64,000 nt of DNA. Origin: Scandinavium hiltneri. GTDB lineage: Bacteria; Pseudomonadota; Gammaproteobacteria; Enterobacterales; Enterobacteriaceae. The notes under the pieces are model-generated. The model was not told where the DNA came from. It saw only the letters and a list, made by a program, of their open reading frames with translations, and searched no databases. Within the stretch, counting starts at the first letter, position 1, and each line of letters opens with the position of its first letter. The stretch is from positions 186,001 to 250,000 of the forward strand of contig NZ_JALIGE010000076.1 in assembly GCF_024764835.1 (NCBI RefSeq). Reading direction: 5' to 3'. Below are positions 18,402 through 26,826 of this stretch, piece after piece. The position numbers and the translations under genes were made by a program.

Positions 18402-18986
18402 TTATCGACCCGCCGTCCACTCGCGTGTGGTGAGCGCCGTCAGAACGTGGTCCCGCCACTGCCCGTCAATCAGCAGGTAGTCTTTGGCGAATCCTTCTTT
18501 TTCAAATCCGAGTTTGGCCAGTAGCGCGCCGCTGCGCTGATTGTGCGGCATATAGTTGGCCATAATGCGGTGTATATGCTGGGTGCGCTGCATGTAGCGA
18601 ATGGCGGACGACAGCGCTTCGTACATCAGCCCCTGCCCCTGCCATTTTTCGCCAATGGAATAGCCCAGATAACAGGCATGAAACGACCCGCGCACCACGT
18701 TGGAAAAGTTGGCCACGCCGACGATTTCTTTTTCTTCCGGGTCAAGCAACACAAAGTAAAACGCGGAACCCTGCTTGTGAAACTCGCTGATCATCGACAA
18801 GCGCGCCTGCCAGCCTGAAGGATAGCAATGACTGTCGTCACGGACCGGTTCCCAAGGCTTCAGGAACGTTTTATTTTCCGCGTAATAATCGGCGAGCCGC
18901 CAGGCGTCGCGGTCATGGACCAGACGCACCACAAGACGGTCTGTTGTTAAGCGCACTTTCGGCACGTTACTGCGATAGCCAAACAT
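18402..18986 (-). CDS. rimJ: Ribosomal protein S5 N-terminal alanine acetyltransferase RimJ
   Basis: A 194-residue GNAT acetyltransferase that modifies the N-terminal Ala of ribosomal protein S5 using acetyl-CoA. The chosen start (MFGYRSNVPKVRLTTDRLVV) has a GGGGGAAG ribosome site and matches the E. coli length; the open frame extends 40 codons further upstream without family similarity. The acetyl-CoA loop is at GEKWQGQGLMYEAL, followed by NQRSGALLAKLGFEKEGFA. First gene of a likely rimJ-yceH-yceM unit. Confidence 0.96.
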   Translation of the reverse strand: MFGYRSNVPKVRLTTDRLVVRLVHDRDAWRLADYYAENKTFLKPWEPVRDDSHCYPSGWQARLSMISEFHKQGSAFYFVLLDPEEKEIVGVANFSNVVRGSFHACYLGYSIGEKWQGQGLMYEALSSAIRYMQRTQHIHRIMANYMPHNQRSGALLAKLGFEKEGFAKDYLLIDGQWRDHVLTALTTREWTAGR

Positions 18987-19209
18987 CTTCCCCCACTCCT
19001 TCAAACCGCCATTACCTTCACTATACCTGCCTGTCGCCACCTTGTGAAAACAGCGACATACGTTTTTCTGAGGCACTTCCGCTTTTCGATAAATAAACTC
19101 TATCAAAATAGTCTTTTGATAAAAAAATATTGTTGCCCGCAGCCCCTGAAAATCAGCGTTCAGACGGTAGAATGGTAGCCTCTCACCGTTTCATTCCCCT
19201 GGAGGGGAA

Positions 19210-20421
19210 ATGTCATCGCGCATCTCACAGGCTCGCAGCCTGGGCAAATATTTCCTGCTTGTCGATAACATGCTGGTTGTCCTCGGCTTTTTTGTCGTTT
19301 TCCCGTTAATTTCCATTCGATTTGTCGACCAGATGGGCTGGGCCGCACTGATGGTCGGCATTGCCCTTGGGCTGCGCCAGCTCGTTCAGCAAGGTTTAGG
19401 CATTTTTGGCGGCGCGATCGCCGACCGCTTCGGCGCCAAACCGATGATCGTCACCGGCATGCTGATGCGTGCCGCAGGCTTCATCACCATGGCCATCGCA
19501 CATGAGCCGTGGATGCTGTGGCTCTCCTGCATACTTTCCGGCCTCGGTGGCACGCTGTTCGACCCACCGCGTGCGGCGCTGGTCGTCAAACTGGTGCGTC
19601 CACATCAGCGCGGGCGTTTTTTCTCGCTGCTGATGATGCAAGACAGTGCCGGGGCAGTAATTGGCGCGCTGCTTGGCAGTTGGCTGCTGCAATACGATTT
19701 CCGTCTGGTATGCAGCGTCGGTGCGGTGCTGTTCATCCTCTGCGCTGCGTTTAACGCCTGGTACCTTCCGGCCTGGAAACTGTCGACAGTGAAAACGCCG
19801 GTGCGCGAAGGACTGTCGCGGGTGCTGAGTGACAAGCGGTTTGTCACCTATGTCCTGACGTTGACCGGCTATTACATGCTGGCAGTGCAGGTAATGCTGA
19901 TGCTGCCGATCATGGTGAATGATATTGCCGGTTCCCCTGCTGCGGTGAAATGGATGTACGCCGTCGAAGCCGCGCTGTCGCTGACGCTGCTCTACCCGAT
20001 TGCGCGCTGGAGCGAAAAGCGTTTTCGCCTCGAACATCGCCTGATGGCCGGGCTGTTGATCATGACCCTGGCGATGCTGCCGATTGGCCTTTCCGCCAAT
20101 TTACAGCAGCTGTTCACCCTGATTTGCGTGTTTTATATCGGCTCCATTATAGCCGAACCGGCTCGCGAAACCCTGAGCGCCCAACTGGCAAATCCGCGCG
20201 CGCGTGGCAGCTATATGGGCTTCAGCCGTCTGGGGCTCGCGTTCGGCGGCGCGCTCGGTTACGCAGGTGGCGGCTGGTTGTTCGATGCGGGCAAAGCGCT
20301 CAACCAGCCGGAACTGCCATGGGTGATGTTCGGCGCGATTGGCTTCATTACTTTTCTGGCGCTGTGGTGGCAGTTCAGTACTAAACGCGCGACAACCGGG
20401 ATGGTCGAACCCGGCGCCTGA
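19210..20421 (+). CDS. mdtH: MFS multidrug exporter MdtH
   Basis: A 403-residue, 12-helix DHA1 exporter (E. coli 402) implicated in quinolone resistance when overproduced. The motif GGAIADRFGAKPMIVTGMLM lies between helices 2 and 3. The leader GGAGGGGAA gives a strong ribosome site. In E. coli the next gene is grxB; here the gene after mdtH is yceB, with only about 100 bases between. Confidence 0.95.
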   Translation: MSSRISQARSLGKYFLLVDNMLVVLGFFVVFPLISIRFVDQMGWAALMVGIALGLRQLVQQGLGIFGGAIADRFGAKPMIVTGMLMRAAGFITMAIAHEPWMLWLSCILSGLGGTLFDPPRAALVVKLVRPHQRGRFFSLLMMQDSAGAVIGALLGSWLLQYDFRLVCSVGAVLFILCAAFNAWYLPAWKLSTVKTPVREGLSRVLSDKRFVTYVLTLTGYYMLAVQVMLMLPIMVNDIAGSPAAVKWMYAVEAALSLTLLYPIARWSEKRFRLEHRLMAGLLIMTLAMLPIGLSANLQQLFTLICVFYIGSIIAEPARETLSAQLANPRARGSYMGFSRLGLAFGGALGYAGGGWLFDAGKALNQPELPWVMFGAIGFITFLALWWQFSTKRATTGMVEPGA

Positions 20422-20527
20422 TGTTAATTGTAGTAACAATTCAGCGGATTCTGCTGGTACGCATTAGGCTGACAGGGCATGCTGCTTTGTGTCAGGATGA
20501 GTCAAAAGCAACATGTTAAGGAAACCC

Positions 20528-21088
20528 ATGAAAAAGTTGTTGATGGTCGCCGCACTCACTGTGAGCGTCCTGCTGGTAGGCTGTAACCAGCTCACGCAGT
20601 ACACCGTTAGCGAGCAAGAAATTAATCAGGCGTTGCAAAAGCGAAACAACTTCTCGAAAGATATTGGCCTGCCGGGCGTGGCTGATGCACACATTGTGCT
20701 GACTAACCTCTCCAGCGCCATTGGCCGCGAAGAACCGAATAAAATCACCCTTACCGGCGTCGCGAACCTCGATATGAGCTCGCTGTTTGGTAATCAGAAA
20801 GCAACGATTAACCTCAAGCTGAAAGCGCTGCCGGTCTTTAATAAAGAAAAAGGCGCCATCTTCCTGCAGGAAATGGAAGTGGTCGATGCGAAAGTGGAGC
20901 CTGAGAAGATGCAGTCGGTGGTGCAAACCATGATGCCGTATCTGAACCAGTCCCTGCGGAGCTACTTCAACAAGCAGCCGGCCTACGTTCTGCGTGAAGA
21001 CGCAAGCCAGGGCGAGGCGCTGGCGAAGAAATACGCGAAAGGCATTGAAGTGAAACCGGGCGAGATTGTCATTCCACTGACGGACTGA
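20528..21088 (+). CDS. yceB: DUF1439 lipoprotein YceB
   Basis: A 186-residue outer-membrane-type lipoprotein, same length as E. coli YceB. The signal peptide ends in the lipobox LLVGC (Cys19). The mature part starts NQLTQYTVSEQEINQALQK and belongs to a lipid-binding-like tubular fold (DUF1439); no firm function is known. The start at 20528 has an AAGGA ribosome site; five upstream in-frame codons are ignored. A strong terminator follows. Confidence 0.93.
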   Translation: MKKLLMVAALTVSVLLVGCNQLTQYTVSEQEINQALQKRNNFSKDIGLPGVADAHIVLTNLSSAIGREEPNKITLTGVANLDMSSLFGNQKATINLKLKALPVFNKEKGAIFLQEMEVVDAKVEPEKMQSVVQTMMPYLNQSLRSYFNKQPAYVLREDASQGEALAKKYAKGIEVKPGEIVIPLTD

Positions 21089-21112
21089 TCGAATCGGGTA
21101 ATGATCTCGAAG

Positions 21113-21140
21113 CGGGCGCAAATAGCGCCCGTTTTTTTTT
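21113..21140 (+). terminator. yceB terminator
   Basis: A 7 bp GC stem (CGGGCGC / GCGCCCG), a 5-base loop and nine T residues, 24 bases after the yceB stop. Confidence 0.95.
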
Positions 21141-21156
21141 ACGGAAAGGAGTGCAA

Positions 21157-21172
21157 AGGAAAACGTTTACGT
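21157..21172 (+). promoter_or_regulatory. PurR operator of pyrC
   Basis: AGGAAAACGTTTACGT matches 13 of 16 positions of the PurR consensus ACGCAAACGTTTGCGT and lies where the E. coli pyrC operator lies, ahead of the promoter. It links pyrimidine synthesis to purine supply. Confidence 0.85.
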
Positions 21173-21182
21173 TTAATCTTAG

Positions 21183-21220
21183 TGCCCGGCAAAAATAGCC
21201 CTTCTCAACAAGCCGGAGCC
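21183..21220 (+). promoter_or_regulatory. pyrC: pyrC leader hairpin (CTP-sensitive start selection)
   Basis: The leader contains CCCGGC near its 5' end and GCCGGAG just before the start codon, so the two can pair and hide the GGAG ribosome site. In E. coli and Salmonella transcripts started at C form this hairpin when CTP is high, while G-started transcripts do not. The same layout is present here; the actual start nucleotides are inferred. Confidence 0.7.
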
Positions 21221-21224
21221 TTCC

Positions 21225-22271
21225 ATGACAGCACAATCCCAGCTACTGAAAATCCGCCGTCCCGACGACTGGCATATCCATCTGCGCGATGGTGATATGC
21301 TGAAAACCGTCGTGCCATACACCAGTGAAGTGTATGGCCGGGCGATTGTGATGCCAAACCTGGTGCCACCGGTGACCACCGTTGATGCCGCCATCAGCTA
21401 CCGCCAACGCATTCTTGATGCCGTTCCTGCGGGCCATGACTTTACCCCGCTGATGACCTGCTATTTGACCGACACCCTTGACCCAAACGAGCTGGAACGC
21501 GGATTCAATGAAGGCGTGTTTACCGCTGCTAAACTGTATCCGGCGAATGCGACCACCAACTCCAGCCACGGCGTCACCAGCATTGATGCGATCATGCCGG
21601 TACTGGAACGTATGCAAAAGCTGGGCATGCCACTGCTGGTCCACGGCGAAGTTACCCACGCTGAAATCGACATTTTTGACCGTGAAGCACGCTTTATCGA
21701 AACGGTGATGGAGCCGATGCGCCAGCGTCTGCCGGGTCTGAAAGTGGTGTTTGAACATATCACCACCAAAGATGCCGCTGAATACGTGCGCGACGGTAAC
21801 GAACTGCTGGCCGCCACCATTACCCCGCAGCATCTGATGTTCAACCGCAACCATATGCTGGTTGGTGGCGTGCGCCCTCACCTGTACTGCCTGCCTATCC
21901 TCAAACGCAATATTCACCAGCAGGCGTTGCGTGAACTGGTTGCCAGTGGCTTTGAGCGCGCGTTCCTCGGCACCGACTCTGCCCCACATGCGCGTCATCG
22001 CAAAGAAGCCAGTTGCGGCTGTGCAGGCTGCTTCAACGCGCCAACGGCGCTTGGCAGCTATGCCACGGTGTTCGAAGAAATGAATGCCTTACAACACTTC
22101 GAGGGCTTCTGCTCGCTGAACGGCCCGCGTTTCTACGGCTTGCCGGTCAATGAAAGCTTCATCGAACTGGAGCGCAAAGAGAGCCAGGTCGTCGACAGTA
22201 TCGCCCTGACCGACGACGCGCTGATCCCGTTCCTTGCCGGTGAAACCGTGAACTGGAGCGTTAAACGCTAA
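21225..22271 (+). CDS. pyrC: Dihydroorotase PyrC
   Basis: A 348-residue zinc amidohydrolase (class II dihydroorotase) that interconverts carbamoyl-aspartate and dihydroorotate, third step of pyrimidine synthesis. The HxH metal motif is at DDWHIHLRDG (residues about 13-22), the carbamylated Lys in AAKLYPANATTNSSHGV, further His ligands in PLLVHGE and VFEHITT, and the Asp in LGTDSAPHARHRKE. Monocistronic, with a PurR site and a translation-blocking leader. Confidence 0.97.
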   Translation: MTAQSQLLKIRRPDDWHIHLRDGDMLKTVVPYTSEVYGRAIVMPNLVPPVTTVDAAISYRQRILDAVPAGHDFTPLMTCYLTDTLDPNELERGFNEGVFTAAKLYPANATTNSSHGVTSIDAIMPVLERMQKLGMPLLVHGEVTHAEIDIFDREARFIETVMEPMRQRLPGLKVVFEHITTKDAAEYVRDGNELLAATITPQHLMFNRNHMLVGGVRPHLYCLPILKRNIHQQALRELVASGFERAFLGTDSAPHARHRKEASCGCAGCFNAPTALGSYATVFEEMNALQHFEGFCSLNGPRFYGLPVNESFIELERKESQVVDSIALTDDALIPFLAGETVNWSVKR

Positions 22272-22307
22272 AAAAATGATTGTCCCCTGTTGTAAGTTTC
22301 GCAAACT

Positions 22308-22327
22308 AACTGTATAAATATCCAGTA
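22308..22327 (+). promoter_or_regulatory. LexA (SOS) box of dinI
   Basis: CTGTATAAATATCCAG, flanked by AA and TA, matches the SOS consensus CTG-N10-CAG with an AT-rich core, about 20 bases before the dinI start. It closely resembles the known E. coli dinI box. Confidence 0.92.
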
Positions 22328-22347
22328 TATTCAACAGGGGGCACATT

Positions 22348-22593
22348 ATGCGTATTGAAGTGACCATCGCCAGAACCACTGTCCTGCCCGCAGGCGCTAT
22401 TGATGCGCTCACCAGCGAGCTTTCCCGTCGTATTCTCGATCAATTCCCGGACCAGAACGGACAAGTCAGCGTGCGCTACGCCGCCGGCAATAATCTTTCC
22501 GTTCTCGGCGGCGCTAAAGAAGACAAAGACCGTATCAGCGAAATTCTCCAGGAAACCTGGGAAAGCGCGGATGACTGGTTTAACCCTGCCTGA
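22348..22593 (+). CDS. dinI: DNA-damage-inducible protein DinI
   Basis: An 81-residue protein, identical in length to E. coli DinI, that binds RecA filaments and modulates SOS induction. The start MRIEVTIARTTVLPAGAIDA and the acidic C-terminal helix (RISEILQETWESADDWF), which mimics DNA, are conserved. A GGGGG site precedes the ATG. Transcription is controlled by the LexA box at 22308-22327. Confidence 0.97.
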   Translation: MRIEVTIARTTVLPAGAIDALTSELSRRILDQFPDQNGQVSVRYAAGNNLSVLGGAKEDKDRISEILQETWESADDWFNPA

Positions 22594-22630
22594 TTCGATT
22601 AAAAAAACGCTCCATCATTATGTAATTTTT

Positions 22631-22652
22631 GCCGGGTCGCCCCGGCTTTTTT
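22631..22652 (+). terminator. dinI terminator
   Basis: GCCGGG and CCCGGC arms with a short loop and six T residues, 37 bases after the dinI stop. The remaining bases to bssS (22653-22884) are A+T-rich and hold no gene; they presumably carry the bssS promoter. Confidence 0.9.
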
Positions 22653-22884
22653 AATTTCATTTTGTGCTTTTTTTAACCTTTTTCTTATTGCATCACTATT
22701 CTTTTAAAAAATAACGAACTAACTGCCGTTTTATTGTTCAAAAAAACGATTGAACCAGAAAAAAATGTTGCTCTTAACCTGAAAGTTCGAATATTTTCAT
22801 AGTTGTTGATATAATGAGTATGCTTCAGAAAACACGCATTGAACCTCGAACCGTTGTCTTTAAACACGTTAATAAGGGGTTATG

Positions 22885-23139
22885 ATGGAAAAGAATAATG
22901 AAGTCATCCAGACCCATCCCCTCGTCGGATGGGACATCAGCACCGTAGACAGCTATGACGCGCTGATGCTGCGCCTGCACTACCAGAACCCCACACTATC
23001 GAGTCACAACGAAGCAGAAATCGGTCAAACGCTATGGTTAACGACCGATGTAGCCCGTCAGTTTATTTCTATTTTAGAAGCGGGCATCGCCAAAATTGAA
23101 TCCGGCGATTTCCAGGAAAACGAGTATCGAAGGCATTAG
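22885..23139 (+). CDS. bssS: Biofilm regulator BssS
   Basis: An 84-residue protein nearly identical to E. coli BssS (YceP) at both ends (MEKNNEVIQTHPLVGWDIST and ARQFISILEAGIAKIESGDF). It affects biofilm formation and indole/AI-2-linked expression in E. coli; the mechanism is unknown. The second of two adjacent ATGs is chosen because AAGGGG lies 5 bases before it and only 2 before the first. The middle (NPTLSSHNEAEI) is the variable part. Confidence 0.94.
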   Translation: MEKNNEVIQTHPLVGWDISTVDSYDALMLRLHYQNPTLSSHNEAEIGQTLWLTTDVARQFISILEAGIAKIESGDFQENEYRRH

Positions 23140-23165
23140 CGCTTGATGCCAAAAATTCACGTAAC

Positions 23166-23193
23166 AGGCACCCATCGGGTGCCTTAATTATTT
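23166..23193 (+). terminator. bssS terminator
   Basis: A 7 bp stem (GGCACCC / GGGTGCC) with a 3-base loop followed by TTAATTATTT, 27 bases after bssS. The U-tract is interrupted, so efficiency may be moderate. Confidence 0.75.
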
Positions 23194-23296
23194 CTGGCTT
23201 GTCACGCATTAGCAGATTAATTACCCTGCTATACCCAAAATAATTCGAGTTGCAGGACAATATGCCTGTGGCATAACGAACAGAGATGAGACACGC

Positions 23297-24415
23297 ATGA
23301 ACTACGACTTAATAATTATCGGCAGTGGCTCTGTCGGTGCCGCCGCCGGCTATTACGCTTCCCGCGCAGGGCTGTCAGTTCTGATGACCGACGCCCATCT
23401 GCCGCCGCATAACGAAGGCAGCCACCACGGTGATACGCGTCTGATTCGTCATGCCTACGGCGAGGGTGAAAAATATGTGCCGCTGGTGCTTCGCGCGCAA
23501 ACCCTGTGGGATGAACTCGCCACGCTGAGCGGCGAAGAGATTTTTGAGAAAACCGGCGTCATCAACCTGGGCCCGGCTCATTCTCTGTTCCTCGCCAACG
23601 TCGAGCAGAGCGCACGCCAGTTTGGTCTGAACGTAGAGCGGCTGGACAGCCAGGCGCTGATGGCTCGCTGGCCGGAGATCCGCGTGCCGGAGGATTACGT
23701 CGGGCTGTTTGAACCGGCTTCCGGCGTGCTGCGCAGTGAGCTGGCGGTCAAAACCTGGGTAGAACTGGCCCGCGAAGCAGGTTGTGCTCAGCTGTTCAAT
23801 TGCCCTGTCACCGCCGTTTCGCATCACGCGGATGGCGTCACCGTTGAAACCGCCGATGGCAGTTACACCGCTAAACGTCTGTTGGTGAGCGCCGGAACCT
23901 GGGCCACCAGGCTTCTGCCGGAACTGCCGATTCAGCCGGTGCGTAAAGTGTTTGCCTGGTACCAGGCGGATGGCCGATACAGTCGCAAAAACAACTTTCC
24001 GGCGTTTACCGGTGAGCTACCAAACGGTGACCAGTATTACGGTTTCCCGGCTGAAGACAACGAACTCAAAATCGGCAAGCACAACGGGGGACAAGTTATT
24101 GATTCACCTGAACAGCGCAAGCCATTTGGCGCAGTGGCAACGGACGGCTCTGAAGCCTTTAATTTCCTGCGTAACGTGCTGCCAGGCATTGGCTGCTGCC
24201 TGCACGGCGCCGCCTGCACCTACGACAATTCGCCGGACGAAGACTTCATCATCGACACCCTGCCCGGCAATGACAACACGCTGGTGATTTCCGGCCTGAG
24301 CGGACACGGCTTTAAGTTCACCTCGGTGCTGGGTGAAATTGCCGCTGATTTTGCGCAGGGCAAAACGCCTGCGTTTGATTTATCGCCTTTTAGCCTCGCA
24401 CGTTTCGCGCAATAA
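23297..24415 (+). CDS. solA: N-methyl-L-tryptophan oxidase SolA
   Basis: A 372-residue flavoprotein (E. coli SolA 372) of the monomeric sarcosine oxidase family that demethylates N-methyl-tryptophan, releasing formaldehyde and H2O2. The FAD-binding GSGSVGAAAGYYASRAG is at the N terminus and the Cys that carries FAD covalently in this family is in the segment AACTYDNSPDEDF. In E. coli yceO, yceI and yceJ lie between this gene and trhO; here no yceI or yceJ is present. Confidence 0.95.
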   Translation: MNYDLIIIGSGSVGAAAGYYASRAGLSVLMTDAHLPPHNEGSHHGDTRLIRHAYGEGEKYVPLVLRAQTLWDELATLSGEEIFEKTGVINLGPAHSLFLANVEQSARQFGLNVERLDSQALMARWPEIRVPEDYVGLFEPASGVLRSELAVKTWVELAREAGCAQLFNCPVTAVSHHADGVTVETADGSYTAKRLLVSAGTWATRLLPELPIQPVRKVFAWYQADGRYSRKNNFPAFTGELPNGDQYYGFPAEDNELKIGKHNGGQVIDSPEQRKPFGAVATDGSEAFNFLRNVLPGIGCCLHGAACTYDNSPDEDFIIDTLPGNDNTLVISGLSGHGFKFTSVLGEIAADFAQGKTPAFDLSPFSLARFAQ

Positions 24416-24421
24416 CAGGCG

Positions 24422-24458
24422 TAAAAAAGCCCGGTAGCGTTATGGTTACCAGGCTTTC
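24422..24458 (-). terminator. trhO terminator
   Basis: Arms AGCCCGGTA and TACCAGGCT (one mismatch) around a 10-base loop, with six A residues to the left that become a U-tract on the minus strand. It lies between the convergent solA and trhO stops and may serve both. Confidence 0.8.
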
Positions 24459-24482
24459 AGAAGATTGCTGTCAGAAATCGAC

Positions 24483-25532
24483 TTATTCCGGGTCAGGGAT
24501 CCCCAAACGCGTATTCAACTGACCGCGAGATTTATTGAAAATCTTGTTGCCGTTTTCACGCCCTGCTCGCAGTCGACGCTGCTCCTCTTCTGGCAGAACG
24601 CTCTCTTCTTTGCACAGCTCGCTGCAACAACCGCGGAATTTCTCCGCGCACACCGGACATTGGATGAACAGCAGGTGGCAGCCGTCGTTCAGACAATTAG
24701 TGTGGCTGTCGCACGGCGTACCGCACTGGTGACAATGCGCGATCACGTCGTCTGAAATGCGTTCGCCCATGCGTTCGTCGAACACAAAGTTCTTACCGAT
24801 AAAACGCACCGGCAGACCCTGCTCACGTGCGCGGCGGGCGTATTCGATAATCCCGCCCTCAATGTGCCAGACCTTATTGAAGCCTTTGTGCTTCATAAAC
24901 GCACTGGCTTTTTCGCAGCGGATCCCGCCGGTGCAGTACATGACAATTTTCTTGTCGCGGTACTCTTCCATCATTTCAACGGCTTTTGGCAGCTGGTCGC
25001 GGAAAGTGTCGGCCGGGATTTCCAGCGCGTTTTCGAAATGGCCCACTTCGTATTCGTAGTGGTTACGCATGTCGATAAACACCGCATCGGGATCGTCGAG
25101 CATCGCATTCACTTCGGCTGCTTTCAGGTATTCACCCACGTCGCTTGCGTCAAACGTCGGGTCATCGATGCCGTCAGCCACGATGCGGTCACGCACTTTC
25201 ATGCGCAGCACCCAGAATGATTTACCGTCGTCATCCAGCGCAATATTCAGGCGCAGATTGTTGAACGCCGGATCAAAGCCGTACAGCAGCTCACGGAAAG
25301 CGTCGACTTTGCTCTCTGGCACGCTGATTTGCGCGTTAATTCCTTCATGAGCAAGATAGACGCGGCCAAACACGCTGAACCTGGTGAACGCCTGGTACAG
25401 CGCATCACGGGTCGCTTTTGGATCGGTAATGGTGAAATATTTATAGAATGAGATTGTCGTGCGCGGCTCGGTTTCAGCCATCATCTGCGCCTTCAATTGC
25501 TCATTCGAGATGCGGTTATGCAACACTGGCAT
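24483..25532 (-). CDS. trhO: tRNA U34 hydroxylase TrhO (YceA)
   Basis: A 349-residue rhodanese-domain protein (E. coli 350) that makes 5-hydroxyuridine at tRNA position 34 with oxygen. An N-terminal acylphosphatase-like domain (YKYFTITDPKATRDALYQAF) precedes the rhodanese domain, whose active-site Cys is in MYCTGGIRCEKAS. A Cys/His-rich tail (CHQCGTPCDSHTNC) probably binds metal. The start MPVLHNRISNEQ with GCAGGAA upstream gives the family length; 16 earlier codons are ignored. Confidence 0.95.
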   Translation of the reverse strand: MPVLHNRISNEQLKAQMMAETEPRTTISFYKYFTITDPKATRDALYQAFTRFSVFGRVYLAHEGINAQISVPESKVDAFRELLYGFDPAFNNLRLNIALDDDGKSFWVLRMKVRDRIVADGIDDPTFDASDVGEYLKAAEVNAMLDDPDAVFIDMRNHYEYEVGHFENALEIPADTFRDQLPKAVEMMEEYRDKKIVMYCTGGIRCEKASAFMKHKGFNKVWHIEGGIIEYARRAREQGLPVRFIGKNFVFDERMGERISDDVIAHCHQCGTPCDSHTNCLNDGCHLLFIQCPVCAEKFRGCCSELCKEESVLPEEEQRRLRAGRENGNKIFNKSRGQLNTRLGIPDPE

Positions 25533-25751
25533 GGTGTGGTTCCTGCATTCGTTTATGAGAAAATTCGCGGCCCGCATCATATAGCATGTGCTGCAAATTT
25601 ACATCCCCACATTTTGCGCTACATTTTTCTCACCTCAAACAGATACACTCCCTACATTTGCTGCAATAACAGACGTTCCGCCTGAGGTCATTTGGGCGAA
25701 GCCCGAAAAAGTGCGATAATAAAATCGATAGCTTGAAAGAACAGGACTGAG

Positions 25752-26675
25752 ATGACGCATTTACCTAAATTTTCCGCCGCGCTCCTCCACCCGCGTTACT
25801 GGTTAACCTGGCTGGGCGTCGGCCTGTTGTGGCTACTGGTTCAACTTCCTTATCCGATCCTCTACCGTCTCGGTACGTCCCTTGGCCGTCTTTCGCTGCG
25901 TCTGATGAAACGACGTTCCCATATTGCCTATCGCAATCTCGAATTGTGCTTTCCCAATATGGACGAAAAAACGCGTCATGACTGGGTAGTCAAAAACTTT
26001 GAGTCCGTTGGCATGGGGTTGATGGAAACCGGTATGGCGTGGTTCTGGTCCGACAAACGGATGGCTCGCTGGAGTGATTCCATCGGCGTGGAACATATCC
26101 GTGCGCTGGAAGCCGAGAAAAAAGGCATTCTACTTATCGGTATCCACTTTCTGACGCTAGAAATCGGCGCCCGCATGTTTGGCCTGCACGCGTCTCCGGG
26201 GATTGGCGTTTATCGCCCGAATGATAATCCGGTTATCGACCTTGTGCAGACCTGGGGACGGATGCGGTCCAACAAAGACATGCTTGATCGCAAAGATTTA
26301 AAGGGCATGATCCGCGCCCTGAAAAACGGCGAAGTCATCTGGTACGCGCCCGATCACGATTATGGCCCTCAGGGCAGTGTGTTTGTGCCGCTGTTTGGCG
26401 TCGACAAAGCGGCAACCACTTCCGGGACTTACACCCTGGCGCGCATGTCGAAGGCCTGCATTGTGCCTTTCGTGCCGCGCCGTAAGCCGGGTGGCAAAGG
26501 CTATGAGTTGGTGATTCTCGAGCCAGAGTGCGCCCCGCCGCTGGACGATGCCGAAACCACCGCTGCGTGGATGAACAAAGTGATTGAACAATGTATTTTG
26601 ATGGCGCCCGAACAGTACATGTGGCTGCATCGTCGTTTCAAAACGCGCCCGGAAGGCACGCCTTCCCGCTACTGA
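25752..26675 (+). CDS. lpxL: Lipid A lauroyltransferase LpxL
   Basis: A 307-residue inner-membrane acyltransferase (E. coli 306) that adds laurate to Kdo2-lipid IVA. One N-terminal membrane helix (WLTWLGVGLLWLLVQLPYPI) anchors the catalytic domain. The HX4E catalytic motif is in IGIHFLTLEIGAR. The N terminus MTHLPKFSAALLHPRYWLTW is specific to LpxL rather than to the LpxP/LpxM paralogues. Divergent from trhO. Confidence 0.96.
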   Translation: MTHLPKFSAALLHPRYWLTWLGVGLLWLLVQLPYPILYRLGTSLGRLSLRLMKRRSHIAYRNLELCFPNMDEKTRHDWVVKNFESVGMGLMETGMAWFWSDKRMARWSDSIGVEHIRALEAEKKGILLIGIHFLTLEIGARMFGLHASPGIGVYRPNDNPVIDLVQTWGRMRSNKDMLDRKDLKGMIRALKNGEVIWYAPDHDYGPQGSVFVPLFGVDKAATTSGTYTLARMSKACIVPFVPRRKPGGKGYELVILEPECAPPLDDAETTAAWMNKVIEQCILMAPEQYMWLHRRFKTRPEGTPSRY

Positions 26676-26826
26676 CCCTTACCTGCCGGGTGGCTCTGCA
26701 GTTACCTGGCCTGCTTTTTTCTTTTCTGGTTCGTCGTCGTTGATTGCAGTCATGATTTAGTCAGCGCATAATTAGCCTGCTTATCACTTTATTTTGAACG
26801 ACCCTAGCGTCATTACGCGGAACCCT

